From assembly GCF_900142735.1 (NCBI RefSeq), contig NZ_FRBY01000003.1:434001-498000 (forward strand): DNA of 64,000 nt. Reading direction: 5' to 3'. Origin of the DNA: Flavobacterium saccharophilum. Its GTDB lineage: Bacteria > Bacteroidota > Bacteroidia > Flavobacteriales > Flavobacteriaceae. This document shows, one piece after another, positions 1 to 8,490 of the stretch. Position 1 is the first letter of the stretch; each line of letters begins with the position of its first letter. Made by a program: the position numbers and the translations under genes. A model generated the notes under the pieces. It was not told the origin of the DNA, made no database searches, and saw nothing but the letters and a program-made list of their open reading frames with translations.

Positions 1-1206
1 TCCAGAAATAAAGTTATAAGATGTAATTCCAAAAACAGCGACCGGAAGATTGCTTACAGAATATGGAAGTGCATTATTTTCATTTTTCAACAAGACCATT
101 CCTTCTGTTGCCGCTTGTCTTGTGATAGCAGCATGTGCTTTAAGGTCAGGACTGTTATTGTACTTATATTTTTTAAAGACAGGCGATTTAATAATAGTTT
201 CCAATATTCTTCTAATACTATTATTTACAGAAACACTAGAAATTGTTCCGTCTTTTATTGCCTGAACAAGTTTTTCATGCTGTAATTTCATACCTGGCAT
301 CATCAAGTCATTTCCTGCTTCAATTTGCGCTATTACATTACTTGCAGTTGTTCCTATGCTTTCAAAACTTTCATAACCACCAAACCAGTCGCTCATTACA
401 AAACCTTTAAATCCCCATTCTTCACGCAGAATATCACTTAAAAGGTCTTTTCGTTCTGATGTATAAGTTCCGTTTACTTTGTTGTAAGAAGACATTACAG
501 TCCAGGGTTGTGATTTTTTTATGGCCGTTTCAAATCCTCTAAGGTATATTTCCCTCATTGCCCTTTGGCTGATATGTTCATTGATTGAAAGTCGGTTCGT
601 TTCTTGATTATTAGCTGCAAAATGTTTTATAGATGTTCCAACTCCGTTTGACTGGACACCTTTAATGTATGATGCTGCAATTTCACCCGCGATAAGAGGA
701 TCTTCAGAATAATATTCAAAGTTTCTACCATTCAAAGGATTCCTATGTATGTTAATTGCTGGAGCAAGAAGTATATCAGCTCCGTATTCTTTTACTTCAT
801 TCCCAATGGCTCTGCCTACCTCTTCAATTAATGTAGTGTTCCAGGTAGATGCGAGTGCTGTTCCCACTGGAAAAGCTGTAGCATAATAATTTTTAGGATC
901 ATTTGGCCTTTTAGGATCAAGTCTAATACCTGCTGGTCCATCAGCAAGAACAGCTGCCGGTATACCTAATCTTTTAATAGGAAAGGTACCTCCTGCAGCA
1001 CCAGGCACAAGAAGCCTTGGTTGGTTATCTAAAGTTGCACCATGCATTTCTGATCCGAGCAGCATGCTAGCTTTCTCTTCAGGAGTCATGGCATTGATAA
1101 CCTTGTCAATTGGATCTTTTCCAAGTTGTGGTGTCTTTTGAGCAATTCCTTGTAGATGGGATAGTACGGCAAAGAGAATAAATGCCTTTATCTTACCTTT
1201 AATCAT
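1..1206 (-). CDS. GH3 family beta-glucosidase-like hydrolase, partial (C-terminus outside window)
   Basis: An open frame runs from an ATG at 1206 to the window edge, giving the first 402 residues. The N-terminus is a signal peptide (hydrophobic stretch about residues 5-18, ending near QGIAQ), so the enzyme is exported. The translation follows the GH3 N-terminal barrel: a KHFAANNQE segment and the nucleophile motif VMSDWFGG with Asp at residue 273. The C-terminal GH3 domain begins but is cut off. GH3 enzymes release glucose, xylose or similar units from the non-reducing end of beta-glycosides; the substrate cannot be told here. It ends toward the GntR-type regulator at 1366-2409 and shares a promoter and operator arrangement with the GH78-like gene at 2608-4266, so the two hydrolases probably act on the same glycoside. 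Confidence 0.93.
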   Translation of the reverse strand, partial: MIKGKIKAFILFAVLSHLQGIAQKTPQLGKDPIDKVINAMTPEEKASMLLGSEMHGATLDNQPRLLVPGAAGGTFPIKRLGIPAAVLADGPAGIRLDPKRPNDPKNYYATAFPVGTALASTWNTTLIEEVGRAIGNEVKEYGADILLAPAINIHRNPLNGRNFEYYSEDPLIAGEIAASYIKGVQSNGVGTSIKHFAANNQETNRLSINEHISQRAMREIYLRGFETAIKKSQPWTVMSSYNKVNGTYTSERKDLLSDILREEWGFKGFVMSDWFGGYESFESIGTTASNVIAQIEAGNDLMMPGMKLQHEKLVQAIKDGTISSVSVNNSIRRILETIIKSPVFKKYKYNNSPDLKAHAAITRQAATEGMVLLKNENNALPYSVSNLPVAVFGITSYNFISG

Positions 1207-1298
1207 ATTTAAGTTTTTTGGGTTAGTAAAGCAGAAATCTTAAAATGGATATTGCAGTTAAAATTTCTGCAAAAATCCATTACTAAATTTCTTTTCCC

Positions 1299-1306
1299 CA
1301 AACTTA
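1299..1306 (-). promoter_or_regulatory. -7 box of the GH3 gene promoter
   Basis: On the minus strand the sequence reads TAAGTTTG, an exact fit to the Bacteroidetes -7 form TAnnTTTG. It lies about 93 bases upstream of the GH3 start. The promoter of the GH78-like gene has TATATTTG at the equivalent place. Confidence 0.6.
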
Positions 1307-1327
1307 TTTAGAACTTTCAGGAGTGCC

Positions 1328-1346
1328 GTCCTGTAGTGTACTGTAA
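1328..1346 (-). promoter_or_regulatory. Putative operator of the GntR-type regulator (copy 1)
   Basis: The plus-strand 19-mer GTCCTGTAGTGTACTGTAA recurs with 17 of 19 identities at 4393-4411. Both copies are separated by exactly 21 bases from a TAnnTTTG box and lie 122-127 bases before the start of an exported glycoside hydrolase. The motif contains CTGTA twice with a 10-base period. Assignment to the regulator at 1366-2409 is inferred from position. Confidence 0.6.
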
Positions 1347-1365
1347 TTAAAGTATAATCAGGAAA

Positions 1366-2409
1366 TCAGAGCGAATTACGTTCGATATAATTAAACGGAT
1401 TTTTTATATTTTCTTTTTTATTTCCTAATACCATATTAGCTGCCGTAACTCCCATAGCGACAAAATCAGTACTGATAACCGTTATGTCAAGTAGTTCTTT
1501 TAATGGAGTTTCATTATATGAAATAATTCCTAGATCTTTTCCTAATACAAGTTTATTAGAGCGCACCTGACGTAGTAATTTCACAAGATCTCTTTCCTGA
1601 ATAGCAATATAAACATCTTTACCTGTAAATTCCATTCCTTCATAAATTTCCTCCATAACCTCAAAATCCAGATCATGTTCATGACAGAACTGAAGAAATC
1701 CGTTAAGAATTCTGCGTGGATATGGGTTTACTGATTTGGTGGGATAAACCAGAATGATTTTATCGTATTTTTTTAATTTTTCAAGCGCTTCTCCTAGAGC
1801 ATTATAGATATCGTCTTTAAAATCCTGATAAATGGTACTGTATTTTCCTTTGATAATTGGTTTTGAATTGTCAAGAATCAAAAGTTTTTCCTTCGGAATT
1901 TTCTCTATTACTTTAAGAACTTCATCAGTATAACTAACATGGTTTGAATTTTTATCTCTAAAATGAGGCATGATCACATAGTAATCATATGCACCCAGAC
2001 TTTCCTCTAAAGCATTTATAAAGAGTGATTGATCGCAATGATAGATATAAAGATTCACATGAGCATTAATGCCGATAGTATCTACAAAAGAATTATAGAC
2101 CTCCATTTTATAGGTACTTGGCTTATTGACAAGAAAAAAAATGTTCAGTTTTGAAATCAAATCTGTTTTAGTAGTATAGTACCCTTTTCCATGTACGGAT
2201 TCAATTACTTTTCGATCCTTAAGTGTTTTATAAGCTTTTTCAACTGTATCTCTTGAAAGGTAGCAAGATTCACTCAATTCGTTTATAGATGGAATTTTTT
2301 CTCCTACTTTTATTTTCCCTAATATAATGTCATTTATGATAGAGTCTACAATCTGCTTGTATTTAGGAACTCTTGAGTCTTCATTAATTTTAATTTCTAT
2401 CTCTTTCAT
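1366..2409 (-). CDS. GntR family transcriptional regulator with sugar-binding-like C-terminal domain
   Basis: This 347-residue protein has an N-terminal GntR winged helix (about residues 8-77; VPKYKQIVDSIINDI, then IPSINELSESCYLSRDTVEKAY) and a C-terminal part of about 260 residues resembling the periplasmic-binding/LacI ligand fold, ending with SYNETPLKELLDITVISTDF. It is a clear paralogue of the xylose-locus regulator at 38333-39343, sharing the SYNETP and STDF..MG segments. It sits between a GH3 and a GH78-like gene on the same strand, each with the same upstream 19-mer, so it probably responds to a sugar released by those enzymes. Whether it activates or represses cannot be told; the sites lie upstream of the -7 box, which would suit an activator. 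Confidence 0.88.
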   Translation of the reverse strand: MKEIEIKINEDSRVPKYKQIVDSIINDIILGKIKVGEKIPSINELSESCYLSRDTVEKAYKTLKDRKVIESVHGKGYYTTKTDLISKLNIFFLVNKPSTYKMEVYNSFVDTIGINAHVNLYIYHCDQSLFINALEESLGAYDYYVIMPHFRDKNSNHVSYTDEVLKVIEKIPKEKLLILDNSKPIIKGKYSTIYQDFKDDIYNALGEALEKLKKYDKIILVYPTKSVNPYPRRILNGFLQFCHEHDLDFEVMEEIYEGMEFTGKDVYIAIQERDLVKLLRQVRSNKLVLGKDLGIISYNETPLKELLDITVISTDFVAMGVTAANMVLGNKKENIKNPFNYIERNSL

Positions 2410-2423
2410 AATCGTAATATTTC

Positions 2424-2444
2424 AAGAATGAAGTTAACATTCTT
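2424..2444. promoter_or_regulatory. Inverted repeat in the leader of the GntR gene
   Basis: AAGAATG and CATTCTT form a perfect 7-base dyad with a 7-base spacer, 15 bases upstream of the regulator start. A possible -7 box (minus strand TATTTTTG, 2458-2465) is just upstream. It may be an autoregulatory site or a small leader hairpin. Confidence 0.35.
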
Positions 2445-2522
2445 ATTGTAGTTTGCGCAAAAATATGCTTTAAACTTTTGAGTTATCAGGGAAATAAACA
2501 TAAATTTTTATTTTTAATGGAA

Positions 2523-2554
2523 AAAAGCGGTTTGTCACATGACAAACCGCTTTT
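2523..2554. terminator. Terminator hairpin after the GH78-like gene
   Basis: AAAAGCGGTTTGTCA and TGACAAACCGCTTTT pair perfectly over 15 bases around a 2-base loop, with A and T runs at the ends. It lies 54 bases downstream of the stop of the minus-strand gene at 2608-4266 and upstream of the GntR promoter. Confidence 0.85.
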
Positions 2555-2607
2555 ACATAAATGTTTTATAAGAATTATATCTTAACGACTAATTATTTTA
2601 TACGTTT

Positions 2608-4266
2608 TTACTGCTTTTGAAATATATTAGGATATTTACGAATAAAGTAAGTAGCCGTACAGCTCCAAGCATGACAATAACTATTCATAGGATAAAATCC
2701 ATAAGGTGAAAGTTTTTCATTAGTTGGATCGTAAACTTCCCAGAATGTATCTGCTCCTTTATTTACCATTCCTCCCCAGTAAGTCTCGACTATAGATTTG
2801 GCATCATTTGTAAGACCACAATTTATTAATGCCTGAACATAATAATGATACATATATGGAGCTCCTGGTTTAACTGCCTCATTATACTTTTGAAGGTTTG
2901 CTAGAACTTTCTGGTTCTCATTATCTTTTAGGACACCCGCAAGAACAAGCCAAGATTGTGAAGCATAAGAAACCTGATGAGAAGCGCCACTTACAAAGAG
3001 CCCAAGTTTTTTCTCAAATAATTTTGTTTTTGCACCATTTGACATTTTTGTTATTAATCCAGAAAGTTGGTTAACCTCTTTTTCCTTTCCTATCATCTTT
3101 GCTAATGCTAAAGTTTCTTTCATGGAATAAATCATTATACCCTGCAACGATGCCTGCCTGTCTAGCTTATCATTCCAGTCAACAAAAAGCCACCATCCAT
3201 CTTTTGCAGCCTGCGCTGCATTAAATACACCATCTTTATCAAGATATTTTGAAATATTGTCCATCTGACGTTTAGCAACTGGCCATAAATCTTCGGCAGT
3301 CTCTTTATCTCCGGTAGCACCCAAATATTCTTTTAAAGCAACATTATAAAGCAATGAATAATCAAATAAAAAGGGAGATTTTTCCTGAGCATGTGGTACT
3401 GGGGTTTCAAATACATTGCTGTATAAAAAACCATCTTCTTGCGCAAGCCCTGCTAATAAATACAAACAACGTTTTGTGAGAGTATGTTCTTTAAAAGAAT
3501 ACATATTTGCTTGAGATTCAAGAACCACGTCTCCTATCCATAATCTTCTATCACGTTTAGGTCCGTCCTCAAAAACAGTCTGCATGCATTCTTTAAGCGT
3601 ATTTAGTGCTACCTTATCTATTTTTGAAAATATCTCAGGTGTTGTTGAAGCTAATGGAGCTGGTAAGGAAGATACAGATGTTGTTGCTTTGATAAAGCAA
3701 TCATTTAATACAAAATCGAAATAAGGCGAACTACCCAATACCTCTATTTTAACATATCTGAAAGCCAATCTTCTTGGAATTGTTATAGTTGCAGGAAATT
3801 CTGTAACTGTAACTACTTCGTCTTGTAGCCAAGCTCTGCTCAGACCTCCAGTATATGGGTCAAATGGCACAGAAACTTCAGAAGGTACTTCACCAAATGT
3901 AAACTTTAAGCGTACTGGAGCATCGGCAGTACTATTCAATGTTTGCAATGAAAATGTAAAATAACCGGTAAGGTGCTCTCCAAAATCTATCACATTTCCA
4001 GACTGTTTTTTAAGAGATGTTGTATAAAGTGTCTGTATGTCTTTTCCTTTTGTTGTTTTATATCCCTGAAAAGCACTTGCATCGGCAGTAATATCTGCCA
4101 GTGAAACTGGATATTTCAATTTTTCTACCAGCTTTGGTTGATTATCTTTAGCTATTTTGAGCCATTTATCACGTGTTTGTGTATTATAAAAGTCTTGGGC
4201 AGAGAGCTGTGATGCAAAGAGTAAAACAAATGTGGAAAGGATAATTTTTTTTAATTGCTGATTCAT
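2608..4266 (-). CDS. GH78-like exported glycoside hydrolase (alpha-L-rhamnosidase-related)
   Basis: A 552-residue protein with a signal peptide (residues 1-23, cleavage after QLSA). Residues about 60-200 form a beta-rich accessory domain; from about 205 the alpha/alpha barrel of the rhamnosidase-related clan follows. The motif EDGPKRDRRLWIGD at 233-246 matches the catalytic-region signature of GH78 proteins, and the C-terminal FWEVYDP and HAWSCTATYF segments fit the same fold. It is shorter than classical GH78 enzymes (about 900 residues), lacking several N-terminal beta domains, so rhamnosidase activity is likely but not certain; other deoxysugar substrates are possible. A strong hairpin follows the gene, and its promoter region carries the same operator as the GH3 gene at 1-1206. 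Confidence 0.8.
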   Translation of the reverse strand: MNQQLKKIILSTFVLLFASQLSAQDFYNTQTRDKWLKIAKDNQPKLVEKLKYPVSLADITADASAFQGYKTTKGKDIQTLYTTSLKKQSGNVIDFGEHLTGYFTFSLQTLNSTADAPVRLKFTFGEVPSEVSVPFDPYTGGLSRAWLQDEVVTVTEFPATITIPRRLAFRYVKIEVLGSSPYFDFVLNDCFIKATTSVSSLPAPLASTTPEIFSKIDKVALNTLKECMQTVFEDGPKRDRRLWIGDVVLESQANMYSFKEHTLTKRCLYLLAGLAQEDGFLYSNVFETPVPHAQEKSPFLFDYSLLYNVALKEYLGATGDKETAEDLWPVAKRQMDNISKYLDKDGVFNAAQAAKDGWWLFVDWNDKLDRQASLQGIMIYSMKETLALAKMIGKEKEVNQLSGLITKMSNGAKTKLFEKKLGLFVSGASHQVSYASQSWLVLAGVLKDNENQKVLANLQKYNEAVKPGAPYMYHYYVQALINCGLTNDAKSIVETYWGGMVNKGADTFWEVYDPTNEKLSPYGFYPMNSYCHAWSCTATYFIRKYPNIFQKQ

Positions 4267-4363
4267 AGTAAAAATGGTTGTTAGATAATAGTATTATTAA
4301 TAACTGCAATATTCTAAAGGATGTTCCATAAAAATATACAACATCTTTTGCATCTTAATTTCT

Positions 4364-4371
4364 CAAATATA
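4364..4371 (-). promoter_or_regulatory. -7 box of the GH78-like gene promoter
   Basis: Minus strand TATATTTG, an exact TAnnTTTG match, 98 bases before the start codon and 21 bases from the operator-like 19-mer at 4393-4411. Confidence 0.6.
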
Positions 4372-4392
4372 AAGTAAGATAGGATATCAGCT

Positions 4393-4411
4393 GTCCTGTA
4401 GTATGCTGTAA
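4393..4411 (-). promoter_or_regulatory. Putative operator of the GntR-type regulator (copy 2)
   Basis: Plus-strand GTCCTGTAGTATGCTGTAA, 17 of 19 identical to the copy at 1328-1346, with the same spacing to the -7 box. It also resembles TGTTCTGGTATGCTAAA in front of the paralogous xylose regulator. Confidence 0.6.
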
Positions 4412-4528
4412 AACCTTCTTTTTTCAAGTAAAGATGAAATATTTTTGCTGTCACAAGATTACCTGTATCAAAGTGAAATATCTATATCGAAAAAAAAGGT
4501 GGTCAATTGAGATCCCATCAATTCAACA

Positions 4529-4567
4529 AAAAAACCGTAACAGACTAAAAAAAAGTCTTTACGTTTT
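4529..4567 (-). terminator. Terminator of the exopolysaccharide-type operon
   Basis: AGACT/AGTCT and GTAA/TTAC pair around an A-rich loop, with a run of T residues on the minus strand after the stem. It begins 4 bases from the GT2 stop codon. Confidence 0.65.
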
Positions 4568-4570
4568 TTT

Positions 4571-6001
4571 TTATTTCTTAGTAAAACCTTTTCTGGTCAT
4601 TTCTCCCCAACCTTTGGTTCCCATAATTTTTTCTTTATAACCAACTAAAGCTGCATAAACTGTTAGTGGATGAAAGTAAATTGGTTCTATGAAAGCTGCT
4701 ATTAAAAGTTTAAAAAAATCGGTTTGCTTTGGGTATTTATGATAAGAGCGCTCTTCATTATATAACGCTATCACAGAAAACATTACAGCAAAAAAGTAAA
4801 CAAAAAGAACCAACAATACGAAAAAATGCCAGTTGAGTAAACCCATCACAATAAATACAAATGTTATTACAAGACCTATAAATTCTATCCCGGGAGCCAG
4901 GAATTCAAATAATGTCCAGTACGGTACACTAATCATACCCAACAATTTATATTTAGGGTTCAGAAACATTTTTCTGTGCAAGCTAAGCGTTTCAATAGTT
5001 CCTCTCATCCAGCGGCTGCGCTGTTTCTTGAAAATTTTAAAATCTTCAGGTGCTTCTGTCCAGCAAAGCGGATCTGGTATATAACTGACTCCGTACGGTA
5101 TTTTACTCTCTAACATATAACGGCGCATTCTTACCACCAGTTCCATATCCTCTCCAACTGTTTTTGTACTATAACCGCCCGCCAATAAAGCGATCTCTTT
5201 GTCAAATGCACCAAATGCCCCACTTATAAGCAATAGACCATCTAGCCTGCTCCATGCCATTCTTCCCAGAAGAAATGCCCTTAAGTATTCTAAAACCTGT
5301 ATTCTTGGGAGCATCTTATCCGGAATATTTACCTCAACCAAACGACCGTTTTTAATAACACATTGGTTCGCTATCCTGACTACGCCTCCGGTTGCTATAA
5401 TACGTTTACCGTGAGATTCCAGAAAAGGTTTTGCCAGCTTGAGCAACGCATCTTTATCCAGAATACAATCAACATCAATACAAACCACATATTGATTCTG
5501 GGCGATATTAAGTCCGACATTCAGCGCGTCAGCTTTACCTCCATTTTCTTTATCTACAACAATCAATTTTTTGAAAGCGGCATTTCTGGAAGCATAAATT
5601 CCTCTAACTTTTTTAGTTTCTATTTTTGGATGAATATCAAGTTCTGTCAACAGAAGATCGTACTTTTTAATCAGGATTTCCATAGAATTATCCTTACTCC
5701 CATCGTTGACTACTATAACCTGATAATTATTGTAATTAAGGGAAAGCAGCGATTTTACATTTTCTTCAATTGTAAAACCTTCGTTGTAAGCAGGAGCAAT
5801 TAGGGAAAGACTTGGCGCAAATTCACTTGTCAGAAGTACATCATAATCAACAAAACTATTTTTTTTAAGATATTCTCTAAGCTCTCTGGTAGAAAGGTGT
5901 GCCAATATTAGATAAGAAGACATAATTAATACCGCATAACCAATTATGAGGAAAAGATATTCCTCAAAAAACAGTGATAGTTCAGTAGTAACAAAAGTCA
6001 T
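4571..6001 (-). CDS. Membrane glycosyltransferase family 2 (PgaC/hyaluronan-synthase-like)
   Basis: A 476-residue processive-type glycosyltransferase. One N-terminal membrane helix (about 14-35) precedes a cytoplasmic GT2 domain with VVNDG (97-101), the metal-binding DVD (176-178), GED (283-285) and QRSRW (327-331), the QxxRW motif of processive beta-glycan synthases. About three hydrophobic segments follow (about 355-455). Such enzymes polymerise sugar from UDP-sugars and pass the chain through the membrane; poly-N-acetylglucosamine or a similar exopolysaccharide is likely, but the sugar is not determinable. It is the last gene of an operon with HEAT-repeat, YaiO-like and response-regulator genes (gaps of 9, 1 and -1 bases). 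No deacetylase or PgaA-type pore gene is nearby. Confidence 0.88.
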   Translation of the reverse strand: MTFVTTELSLFFEEYLFLIIGYAVLIMSSYLILAHLSTRELREYLKKNSFVDYDVLLTSEFAPSLSLIAPAYNEGFTIEENVKSLLSLNYNNYQVIVVNDGSKDNSMEILIKKYDLLLTELDIHPKIETKKVRGIYASRNAAFKKLIVVDKENGGKADALNVGLNIAQNQYVVCIDVDCILDKDALLKLAKPFLESHGKRIIATGGVVRIANQCVIKNGRLVEVNIPDKMLPRIQVLEYLRAFLLGRMAWSRLDGLLLISGAFGAFDKEIALLAGGYSTKTVGEDMELVVRMRRYMLESKIPYGVSYIPDPLCWTEAPEDFKIFKKQRSRWMRGTIETLSLHRKMFLNPKYKLLGMISVPYWTLFEFLAPGIEFIGLVITFVFIVMGLLNWHFFVLLVLFVYFFAVMFSVIALYNEERSYHKYPKQTDFFKLLIAAFIEPIYFHPLTVYAALVGYKEKIMGTKGWGEMTRKGFTKK

Positions 6002-6010
6002 TTGTTGATT

Positions 6011-6832
6011 CTATTTTACGGTTAATATCTGCAGTAGGTTTTGTGCTTCGTACTTTATTAATGTATTTGGAGCATTGGCAACCAGCTTTGTTACGTAAGG
6101 AATTTTTTGTGTCAGTTTAAGCTCTTTTATAAGCTTAAGTCCAAGTGCTATAACTGTTGTATTTTGAGATTCAAGCAATAACTCAACCCCTTTAGTATCA
6201 CCAATATCATGCTTTTTGAAAGCATTTATAATATTGATCTGCGTCCAGTCATCAATAGGATAAGAATACTTTATGAGATAAATTATACTTTTTGTACCTC
6301 CAAGCTTTATAGCGGCATTTACAGCGGTGATTTTTAAAATTTTATTTCCGCCTTGAGATGCTTTTATGATCCTGTCAAAAGCGTCAGCACAATTTATTTC
6401 TGATAATTCTGTAATTCCCTTGCATTTTACTTCCCACCTCAGACTCCTGAGTTTTTTGAAGGAGTCTTTTATCAATCCTGAATCTTTGTAAAACCGCTCT
6501 AGTTTTTCGGCATAATTTCCTTCATAATTTTTATGAAGATTCATAATCGAATCTATCAGAACTTCCCTGAAAAAAGTATTATTCATAAGTCGGTGAAAAT
6601 TTTCATCCTTTTTCACTTCAGAAAATGGCATATCCTGAAAAACTACCGAAAACATTAAATTTTCAATTATTTTATTATAATCTGTAAGCCGTCTGTTTCT
6701 TCTAATATTCCTGCTTCGGCTACTAATAATTAATACGTAAAGAATAATAGATGTTATAATAAACAAGCCTATTGACAGCATTAAAAAAGGTTCTACCCAG
6801 GTTCCACTCTTATAAAGTTCCCACAGTTTCAT
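6011..6832 (-). CDS. HEAT-repeat membrane-anchored protein
   Basis: A 273-residue protein with one N-terminal membrane helix (about 15-37) followed by a basic stretch (SRSRNIRRNRR), so the bulk probably faces the cytoplasm. From about residue 125 the sequence has HEAT-like helical pairs (KCKGITELSEINCADAFDRI, KILKITAVNAAIKLGG). No catalytic motif is seen. It lies between the YaiO-like and GT2 genes with almost no spacing, so it is probably a scaffold or regulator of the synthase. The partner assignment is inferred from gene order. Confidence 0.7.
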   Translation of the reverse strand: MKLWELYKSGTWVEPFLMLSIGLFIITSIILYVLIISSRSRNIRRNRRLTDYNKIIENLMFSVVFQDMPFSEVKKDENFHRLMNNTFFREVLIDSIMNLHKNYEGNYAEKLERFYKDSGLIKDSFKKLRSLRWEVKCKGITELSEINCADAFDRIIKASQGGNKILKITAVNAAIKLGGTKSIIYLIKYSYPIDDWTQINIINAFKKHDIGDTKGVELLLESQNTTVIALGLKLIKELKLTQKIPYVTKLVANAPNTLIKYEAQNLLQILTVK

Positions 6833-6833
6833 A

Positions 6834-8048
6834 TCAGAAGCGTTTTGTTAGGATAACCTGAACATTGAATCTATTTCTGAATTCATCAGGTAAGTATTCT
6901 TCGTACTCATAAAGAAAAACAGGTCTGACAAAAAAGGAATTACCAAGACGATGTTGGTATTGTATACCAGCTCTGTAGGACTTTAAAGGCTGGGTCAGGC
7001 TATTATAAAGATAAAGATAGGGTACATTACCATATTGCAGTTCTAATCTTATGATCCTTTCTTTTTCGTCATTTGTGTTCTGAAAGCTCAAAACATGAGA
7101 AAATAGTTCGTTTGCCGTATCGTAATAAGGTCGGTATGCAATTGTATTGACACCAATATGATAGGCCAATTGTCCCGTTAGTAAGGTTACATCGTCTGCT
7201 TCAAAATGCATGTATCGAACTCCCAAGGCATAATCAAATTTTTTATGTGGAACGAAATAATATTCAACACCCGCTTTTGCTACAGGAAACACTGTCTCTC
7301 CTGTTGAAATACCTCCATTTACATACAAATAATTCTTTTTAGCAAAAGTTTGATAATAGTCTGCTTCAAACAGCATTTGCGTATCACCATTAACATGACC
7401 AACATTGGCACGACCCACAAGTGCTGATTTAGTAAACTTATGAGAATACTCGACATAACCATAATGTAAAGGTGATTGTCCCGGATTTGATGTAGAAATA
7501 TTTAAATAGGAAGCCGCTATTGCATTTTTTGCCTTTTGCCCAATCAGTGTTCTCACTCCTCTAAAAGCCTGAGTACTGTTATCGGTAATCGATACTTCTT
7601 CGATAATGGCCAAAGCTTCTTCATTGCGATTTAATTTTTCCAGACAATTTACTTTTATCCTTAAAACATCAAGCGAATTTGGTTCTATTACTAAATACCG
7701 ATCGCAATACGTAATACACTTCTCGAATTGTTCTGACCAATAGTACGTATTTATAATCGCCAATAAAGCATCGGGACTTGGATTAGTCCGGTCTGCCATA
7801 GGTGCTAAAATTTTGACAGAAGTATTATAATCTTTTTTCCAGCTATAAATACGTCCGGTGAAAATTTTTATTTCTTCATTCTCAGGAAATTTTGCACTTA
7901 AAGGTTCAACAAGTGAGAGTGCGGCATCATAGTTACCTTTTTCTACTTCGCGCTTTGCGCGTCCCATAACCTCATCAATAGTATTTTCCTGTGCCAGTAC
8001 GACAGGAGAAATAAGCAGCAGGAAAATTGTATAATATAGCAACTTCAT
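6834..8048 (-). CDS. YaiO-like outer membrane beta-barrel protein with N-terminal TPR repeats
   Basis: A 404-residue exported protein: signal peptide (1-19, ending VVLAQ), then TPR-like helical repeats (about 22-160; YDAALSLVEPLSAKFPENEE, CITYCDRYLVIEPNSLDVL), then a barrel-like region rich in alternating aromatic and polar residues up to the terminal QVILTKRF. This order matches the YaiO family of outer membrane proteins. Its start overlaps the response-regulator stop by one base (TAATG), so translation is probably coupled. With the GT2 gene downstream, a role in binding or exporting a polysaccharide through the outer membrane is plausible but not proved. Confidence 0.82.
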   Translation of the reverse strand: MKLLYYTIFLLLISPVVLAQENTIDEVMGRAKREVEKGNYDAALSLVEPLSAKFPENEEIKIFTGRIYSWKKDYNTSVKILAPMADRTNPSPDALLAIINTYYWSEQFEKCITYCDRYLVIEPNSLDVLRIKVNCLEKLNRNEEALAIIEEVSITDNSTQAFRGVRTLIGQKAKNAIAASYLNISTSNPGQSPLHYGYVEYSHKFTKSALVGRANVGHVNGDTQMLFEADYYQTFAKKNYLYVNGGISTGETVFPVAKAGVEYYFVPHKKFDYALGVRYMHFEADDVTLLTGQLAYHIGVNTIAYRPYYDTANELFSHVLSFQNTNDEKERIIRLELQYGNVPYLYLYNSLTQPLKSYRAGIQYQHRLGNSFFVRPVFLYEYEEYLPDEFRNRFNVQVILTKRF

Positions 8049-8413
8049 TAAGCACGTGTTTTTAGTAATTTATTAATTCTCACTAAAAGCACGGCAGGAC
8101 TCACGGGTTTCGCAATGAACTCGTTTGCCCCAAGATCAAATGAATCTAGTTCTGTTTGCTCGACACCTGAAGAAGTAAATATAATGATCGGAACATCAGA
8201 ACCTATAGTCTCTCTAACATATTGAGTAATTTCCATTCCGCTTATGCCGGGCATGTTGATATCCGTCAGGATTAAATCATAATTATTTGTTTCAATTGCA
8301 TCTAATGCTTCTTTTCCATCAGAAAACTGGTCAACGGTAAATCCCTTAGACTCCAGGAAAAAGGATAATGATTTACGTAGAATATCATTATCTTCAGATA
8401 AAATGATTCTCAT
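8048..8413 (-). CDS. Single-domain response regulator
   Basis: A 121-residue receiver domain without output domain. The acidic pocket is EDN (7-9), the phosphoacceptor is Asp51 in ILTDINMPG, and Lys102 lies in FIAKPVS. Such proteins work by protein-protein contact. The hybrid kinase gene ends 77 bases upstream on the same strand, and the YaiO-like, HEAT and GT2 genes follow, so it probably passes a signal to the polysaccharide machinery rather than to DNA. Confidence 0.9.
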   Translation of the reverse strand: MRIILSEDNDILRKSLSFFLESKGFTVDQFSDGKEALDAIETNNYDLILTDINMPGISGMEITQYVRETIGSDVPIIIFTSSGVEQTELDSFDLGANEFIAKPVSPAVLLVRINKLLKTRA

Positions 8414-8490
8414 AGGTTACTTGATTTTGAGGCAAATTTGATTTTAAAACTTTTGGTTATAACGTAAAGCTAGAGTATATTTCTCTCTTT

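Larger units (their letters stand above)
4267..4570. other. Intergenic region with GH78 promoter and GT2 terminator
   Basis: This stretch carries the promoter and operator of the GH78-like gene (4364-4411) and the terminator of the GT2 gene (4529-4567). The short open frame crossing it on the plus strand is lysine-rich low-complexity sequence that runs into the GT2 gene on the other strand and is not taken as a gene. Confidence 0.6.

Noticed and set aside
4434..4640. Short plus-strand frame of 68 codons near the GT2 terminator
   Set aside because: It covers a terminator and low-complexity A-rich sequence and overlaps the end of the GT2 gene on the other strand.
5363..5803. Plus-strand frame of 146 codons inside the GT2 gene
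   Set aside because: It is the antisense shadow of the well-supported GT2 coding sequence and has no recognisable motif.
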